A stretch of 64,000 bases of DNA from Tolypeutes matacus (Eukaryota; Chordata; Mammalia; Cingulata; Chlamyphoridae), in NCBI GenBank assembly GCA_026826555.1, contig JAKSZT010038955.1:3022756-3086755 (forward strand), given 5' to 3'. Below, one piece after another: positions 58,200 to 64,000 of the stretch. The notes beneath the pieces are model-generated. The model was not told the origin of the DNA, searched no databases, and saw only the letters and a list, made by a program, of their open reading frames with translations. Numbering within the stretch: the first letter of the stretch is position 1; every line of letters begins with the position of its first letter. The translations under genes and the position numbers were made by a program.

Positions 58200-59425
58200 A
58201 TGGGTACTGTTTCTCACCTGCCCAACATCAGCCATCCCTGTTGAATGGTGCCTTATGCACCTTATACATATGTCCCAGGTGAGCCTCCTCCCATGCATGC
58301 CCCATCACTGACACCCCACACCAATCATCTTCCCCTGACACAGTTGTAACCCTTCTGTGACCCAAAACTTCTTCAAAAAATGAAGCCAACAAAATAGCAA
58401 AAAAAAAAAATAAGAAAATTATATAATGATAGTTTTTTAAATGACCAAAAAATACAAAAAAATTAAAAATTATTTGAAACAATAAAAATAATAAAAAATA
58501 AAATTAAAACATTTAATTTGGCATTATGTCTTTTTTCACTGTTAGATCTGTAGTCTTGTGAGGAAAGTGACATTTTTTCCATTAGTCCCCCAATGTTATT
58601 TTTTTTTCATTTTTATCTTCAATGAATCTTTACCTTACAGAAAAGTCACATAGAGAATATAGGGAATCCCCATATACACAACATCCTCCCCCTTTTCCTC
58701 TTTCCCCTACTAATAACATTTTACATATGAATGGTACATTTTTTACAATTGATATACAAACATTGAAGCATTGCTGCTAACCATGGTTAATGATTTACAT
58801 TATGGTTTATATATTGGACCATACATTTTTATAAATTTTGATGAAATTTAACATGGCTTGTATCCATCATTGCAAGATTATGTGGAACAATTCCAATGCC
58901 CCCCAAATTCCTTATGTTCCATATAGTCTATTCCTCCCTCCCTTTCCCCTCAGGACCCATGGCAACCACCAATCTTCACTCCTTAAAAAACAAGATTCAT
59001 TATTGCTTGCAACAACATTGAAAGCATGACATACTGGCTTGTCCTCCTCTCTTAGGCACTACCTATGCTTTTGACAGACTCCCACCCCTCTATTTGAGAG
59101 CATAGCAGGACTCTCCAGGATGGGATTCCAACACCTTCCCATTCATTGTATGGGGCTCCAAACACAGATACAATGCACTATGACAGGATGAACACTCATA
59201 TACTCCCTGGAAACCTGCCCCAGGTGAAACTTGTCCCACATGGCCCCTACATCCAACACCCTACACCAATGACCCTTTCCTGCCATTTTTGCCAGAAAAA
59301 CATTCCCAACATTGTGGTTTCAACCACATACCTTCAAATCCCTAGGGTTCATCTGTTCATCCCCTGACCCTACCTCCAGTTCCATGGACATGGCACCTTC
59401 TCACATTACCCCTGTCATAGAACAG
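58200..59425 (-). mobile_element. L1 3' UTR
   Basis: Aligns with 17560-18290 and 22930-24040: 'acacagttgtaacccttctg' (58338), 'aatgatttacattatggttt' (58790) and 'ttcccaacattgtggtttca' (59302). It ends before ORF2. Confidence 0.75.
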
Positions 59426-59429
59426 CTCT

Positions 59430-61205
59430 GCCTAATCCAATAGCATTGCTGCACCATTGACATGACAATCTTGACCACTCCACAGCAGCAGAGTTAGGGT
59501 GTATATCTGGAAGAGTTAAAATAACCTTCATGCTCTCTCCATTGCATGCTCCTTTGATTCAGTGACTGAAAATCAAGCAGGTTACAGATGCTGCTGCTTT
59601 CCTTAGGGAAATTTTTGACATGTTTCAACACATGCAAAATAAATTCACCTCATCCCAACATTTCCCAGAATTTCAACTAATTATATCATCAACTCAGACT
59701 TCACATCTCATCTAAATCTCATCACTAGAAAGAGTGGCCATGCAGTGTTGGAGATCTACAATGACAGCATATCTACATGAAGCCAGTAACTATCTCCAAG
59801 TAACTCACCAACCATTAAGGTGAGAGACAAACATACCCACATTTGAGCTGACAGTTCAGCAAGAAGATATAATAGCACTAAACTTCTATTAACAAAATCA
59901 TTACTCAACAATTACTATGTGGAAAGACATACCTTCCCATTCATGTACTGACAATTGACCAAAAAGCTATGAATACTAAATGTGTATTAACCAAATAATA
60001 TTGATTTGATGTATAGAAGGAAAACAACTTACTGTTATATTTATTCAAATGTATAAGTATAGTTAGAAATTTCAACAATCTTCACAAAGTTATCAATAGC
60101 TAAATCAATGAGAATAGAAGACTTGAAAAACAATGTCAAACAACTTGAACTCCTTGAACTCAAACAAGATAACCACAGCCAACAGCAAACATTCTTTTCA
60201 AGTATACTCATTTGTTTCTAAGGGTGAAATTCATCCTTAATTTTTATGTTTTAATTAAATTAATTTCATATGTCCCTTTGAATATCAGTTGTCTGTCCAC
60301 ACAATAATAAATTGCAATGGAAGCTATATAGAACTGAATAACACACCTCAACTCTACAAGGTAAATCAACTGTGGAACTGCTTATACTATCTCCCCACGA
60401 GTTTTATTAGCATTCTTGAATGTACTTAGATTGGGGTCTCAAAGCTCAGGCACTTGTTTGTCTGTGGTGAACTTTTCACATACTACATTAAGTCCATATG
60501 ATTTTCTAGGATAAGAGCTATATCTCACTCTCTTCCAAGCCCTTGCATTTCCTTACTGCTGTGACCTTCTAAGAGAAGGGACACTTCTTGTTTTCTACTG
60601 ACTCCTTAGCAGTGGGAAGTTACTGGCCAGGATGAATCCCCAAAATTACTTATTGATTGGACTATCAATTCAAGATATTAAGGAAGAAAGTAAGAGAGAT
60701 ATATATGATGACACAAGGGAGCAACTACTACTAAAGACACACTGCAGAAGAGAGGAATTTTTCCAGGTACCGCCATTCCACACTCTTCTTAGCTCCCTGC
60801 TGACTGCATTAAACAAATTCCATTGAGTCTCACACAGTTGATCAATGTCTTAGGTTTCTGGGCTGCTAATATAAATACCACACAATAGCCTAATTCTGGT
60901 TATACTGTGTGCAGGACAACCCTGTTTGTGAGGTCTTCTTCACCTAGAAGGGTGTCTTATACACAGGAATCTAATGGTTAATGTATTTAGAATAAAGAAT
61001 GAATTATGCAAACATTCTCACTGCACTGATTTTGTGATTATCAGGGTAGGCTAAACATTCGCTACAATAGAAACCATGCATGTGATCTCAGACCTAGTTT
61101 TCCTCCCTAGGTCTGGTTTTTAGAATGCTGGTCATAAACTAATCCTGATTCATTATATGGCCATCCTGAATGGGAAAAGACTGTACCTCTAGGTATCTTT
61201 AGTCA
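59430..61205. other. Unique AT-rich DNA, nothing recognised
   Basis: No gene, V segment or repeat was recognised over about 1.8 kb. Confidence 0.5.
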
Positions 61206-61211
61206 ATCTTA

Positions 61212-61660
61212 AGAGATATAGCAAGGGGATGGATGTGGCTCAAATGGTTGGGTATCCATCTCCCACATGGAGAGAACTGGGTTCAATCTCTGGGACCACC
61301 TGGTAAAAATTTAAAAAGAAAAATATAGAAGTCACATGGGCCACCAAGCCCCAAGCAAGGGTGCGCCATCAGGCCCTGCAAGCCAAGCAACAAGATGATG
61401 ATGTAACAGGAGAGTGACACAGGGAGAGCCAAGATGAGACATGCCAAAAAACCAGGAACTAAGGTGGTAGTGATGATAGGAAGACTCTCTCCCACATTGG
61501 AGGTTCTGAGGATTGAATCCCAGTGAAGACAGAAGGAGAAGGATGAGAAGAGAGTGTGGGAAACAGACATAGAGAGTTCCCTAGTGAATGGACACAAAAA
61601 CAGCAAAAATGGGGGGGGGGGTAAAAATGGATAAAAGTAAATAAATTTAAATCCTTAAAA
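61212..61660 (+). mobile_element. DAS-like tRNA-derived SINE
   Basis: A box TGGCTCAAATGG at 61236-61247 and B box GGTTCAATCTC at 61280-61290, two bases off the tRNA consensus. A body homologous to the minus-strand copy at 40256-40705 follows, then a G(10) run near 61611 and an A-rich end. The body includes a second tRNA-like stretch 'ggattgaatcccag' near 61512. Confidence 0.8.
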
Positions 61661-61664
61661 ATAT

Positions 61665-63485
61665 ATAGAGGAGTAACATGCAGATTATAGTTATTAGTAA
61701 TACTTTGACAATGCTTTTTCATAATTTCTTAACAGATGTTTCACAACAATGCAAAATATTTGTGGTGGGGTGATGTGTGGGAGCTCTGTATGATGTTATG
61801 CATGTTTGTTTTGTAAGTTCACAATGTTTACTGAAAACTTATAGTTTATGTATGTTCATGTATGAATGTTATACTTCAGTAAAGTGTTTAAAAAAGAATG
61901 AATTAATCATCACTCTTCAATTTAATATAACTGTATAGAAACAACTGCATGGAAATGAGAAATAAAACCTAAATTGGGAGATTTGTTGATGTAGCCTTAA
62001 ATTGCAACTACAAATCATAAAATGCTTCTATCTGCTTCACACTAAAATCTATCATAAAAATTCAAGGAGGGGCAAAGTAAGGAGTTCAGTAACACCAGGG
62101 GGCTCACAGAGCTTGGTTCAGCAGCAGCAAGGTGTGGTTTCCTCTAATGTCATGACAGTTTCTGTCTTATGCCAGCAAAGGATTCTCCAACAATTCTTGT
62201 TTCTTTCATTGTAATTCCAATTTACAAATGTTTATTAAGAATAATATTCAATTAAAATTTTAATTTGTCATTTTCTGTAGAGTGTTATATATATAAATTA
62301 TGAAATAAATTCTTAATCCAAATTCTAGGGCTCTGAAAAGATTTTGTTATTCTACATTCTTTCAGAAATACTAAAGTAAAACACTTGCAACCCATTTGCT
62401 GTGCAATCTTTTCATGCAACCTGATGAGATACAACTCTTTAATGATAGGAAACTGGCAAATGGCTCAGTCATCTTTCTAGTTTGTTCACAAGTAAACATA
62501 AGAAATGCAATCTGTCAACCATTTTGGCAGACATTGCTGATTTGACAACATCACCCCTACAGCTTAAGCAAATATCATGAGATTCTCTAGGCAAAGTAGT
62601 GTCTGGTAATTGCATTGTTTTAAACTTCTTCCTAACTCAACAAGGAAAGAGATGTTCTATTGCTAACACATCCTGCCATACATGGGTTAATACCACAAAG
62701 GAGATGGACCAGGAGGTAACTAAAAACCCAATGGCAAACACATCTGCTTCAATGTGTATATATAGATTTTATGTGGGTTTTCTTTAGCTGTGCTTCAGGC
62801 TTGGTACAACCATTACTTATGACAGGTCTGAGCACCCAGCTTTGGGTAATATATGCATAGATGAAGCCCTCCTAATGTACCACATTTGCTGGGTTCCCAA
62901 ACTTTTGTCAACAATATTATTGAAAGCCCCAGGCTAGCAGATCTAAATTGTCTCCCCCATCATGTGTAAGGTGGTATTTGGGCATATGCTGTAGAAGATT
63001 ATTCAGAGGAGTAAGCTAGTGCTTGTCAAGAAGCCAAGGGGTGGACTGCTGGGGAAGTCACAGGCACATACTAAGTGGCTATCTTCCAGCCCTCACTTAA
63101 CCCCTGCCCCTTCTTCTATTCTTCAATGGTATTTCAGTTTGCTATTATTCCACAGCCCGCAGCAGATGATAAGTCAAATGAAAAGTACTAGCAAAATTGT
63201 AAATCCAAACCTGGAAATAGGCAGCCCTAGATGCTAATCAAGGCAAGGATTTTCCATGTCACAGCAACCTCACCCCAAGATGGATAAATCCTACATTCAT
63301 ACAGTATATACTGCTCTGCTTTCTCCAGGATATAGTGTGGCATGTGGAAGGGCCATTTATTGAGCTTGATCAGAGCAGTTTTCATCCATCCTGGAGACCA
63401 GACTTCTTCCCCTGAACTTTTGTACACTTTGTGCTGTGTATATAACAAAGATGTCATTTCCTTCTGGACCCTATGCTGTGAAAGT
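61665..63485. other. AT-rich DNA, nothing recognised except possible repeat at 61740-61900
   Basis: 'ggagctctgtatgatgttat' and 'atacttcagtaaagtgttta' suggest the 3' end of another LINE at 61740-61900. An AATAAA at 63487 directly before the terminal L1 fragment might be a polyadenylation signal of an unidentified transcript, or chance. Confidence 0.4.
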
Positions 63486-63487
63486 AA

Positions 63488-63906
63488 TAAAGTACTGTTG
63501 TGGCAATGGATGTGGGCCATTTTGGATCAGCACACACCTCTCAGGGCTGAGTGGGGGAGAGTGTGGTCTGCGGTGTGGACTGTGGTCTGTGGTTGGTGGC
63601 GGGGCTCCAGGATATGTGGGTTCATTGAGGTTGGTGGGCCACACTGTGGGAGATGTTTGTGTGGGATGTGGTGGGAGGTGTGGGAGGTGGGCAACATGGG
63701 AATCCCAGTGGGTTCCGTGTAGTGTTTTGGGTAATCTAAGCACCTCTTAAAATATATGCATATATATATATATAAATAACATTTTTGTAAGCAAATACAC
63801 ATATATGCATATATATTTATATATCATTTTACAAATGTTTGTATGTATTGTGAGAATTTTGATTTTTACCCATAATAAAAAATTAAAAAAAAAAAAAAAA
63901 AAAAAG
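63488..63906 (+). mobile_element. L1 3' end with poly(A) tail
   Basis: The reverse complement of the window's first 270 bp: 'ggtctgtggttggtggcggg' to 'gggtaatctaagcacct'. It is followed by an AT microsatellite, AATAAA at 63874 and A-rich tail to 63906. Strongly 5'-truncated at about 63488. Contains a four-run G motif (63663-63691). Confidence 0.75.
63663..63691 (+). other. G-quadruplex motif in L1 3' UTR
   Basis: Four GGG runs at 63663-63665, 63673-63675, 63682-63684 and 63689-63691 with loops of 7, 6 and 4 bases fit the G3N1-7 pattern. It lies on the L1 sense strand. G-rich, G4-forming tracts in the L1 3' UTR are known from other mammals. Confidence 0.7.
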
Positions 63907-64000
63907 ATATCATTTGCTAAAAGTTTCTGGTGTGCCCTGAGCCTGTATTCCCATGAACTGCTGATGAACAATATGTTCCCCATGGTCCATCCACCAATAT

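Noticed and set aside
1..64000. CRISPR array, bacterial operon, riboswitch or phage features
   Set aside because: The sequence is mammalian nuclear DNA with LINEs, SINEs and IGHV relics. No regularly spaced short repeats of that type occur.

Overview
The window looks like nuclear DNA of a placental mammal, most likely a xenarthran (armadillo or sloth). The two points behind that are a tRNA-derived SINE with the layout of the armadillo DAS family, present once in each orientation (40256-40705 minus, 61212-61660 plus), and repeated copies of an L1 subfamily whose 3' UTR I associate with Xenarthra. I could not search a repeat library, so the order is an inference. No intact host protein gene is visible.

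The backbone is a stretch of immunoglobulin heavy-chain variable (IGHV) DNA in which every recognisable V segment is dead. All relics read on the plus strand: an FR3-only VH3 piece at 14.8 kb, a VH3-like pseudogene with leader at 29.3 kb, a clan II (VH4-like) pseudogene at 32.8 kb, a badly decayed VH3 piece at 35.1 kb, a VH3 pseudogene with promoter and leader at 41.4 kb, a clan II pseudogene with a perfect recombination signal at 44.5 kb, a VH1-like piece at 46.0 kb and a clan II V exon at 53.0 kb. A possible ninth relic lies at 30.3 kb and an orphan V-gene 3' flank at 2.2 kb. Octamer promoters, 46-bp leader exons and 23-bp-spacer recombination signals survive to differing degrees. The 14.3-16.2 kb and 38.6-43.6 kb stretches are diverged duplicates that share an old repeat, a VH3 segment, a short ORF-like block and a VH-flank minisatellite.

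The rest is mobile DNA. From 6.7 to 12.4 kb sits a defective class I (gammaretrovirus-like) provirus in minus orientation: two roughly 445-bp LTRs, a tRNA-Glu-type primer-binding site, a leader with an internal duplication of period 317, broken gag, almost all of pol deleted, and broken env. It splits an unexplained GC-rich block (4.5-6.7 and 12.4-12.7 kb). From 16.9 to 28.8 kb three minus-strand L1 elements are stacked, with an ERV2-like LTR fragment at one junction and a 0.5-kb insertion inside the longest L1. From about 47.5 to 53 kb an old plus-strand L1 is interrupted in turn by another interspersed repeat, a minus-strand processed pseudogene of FBXO33 and a younger L1 3' end. Opposed L1 3' ends close the window on both sides.

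I see no novel biological system. The points most worth checking are a sense-strand ORF shared by copies of the L1 3' UTR, a paired ORF-like block next to two VH3 relics, a dead V segment with an ideal recombination signal, and the anonymous GC-rich block.
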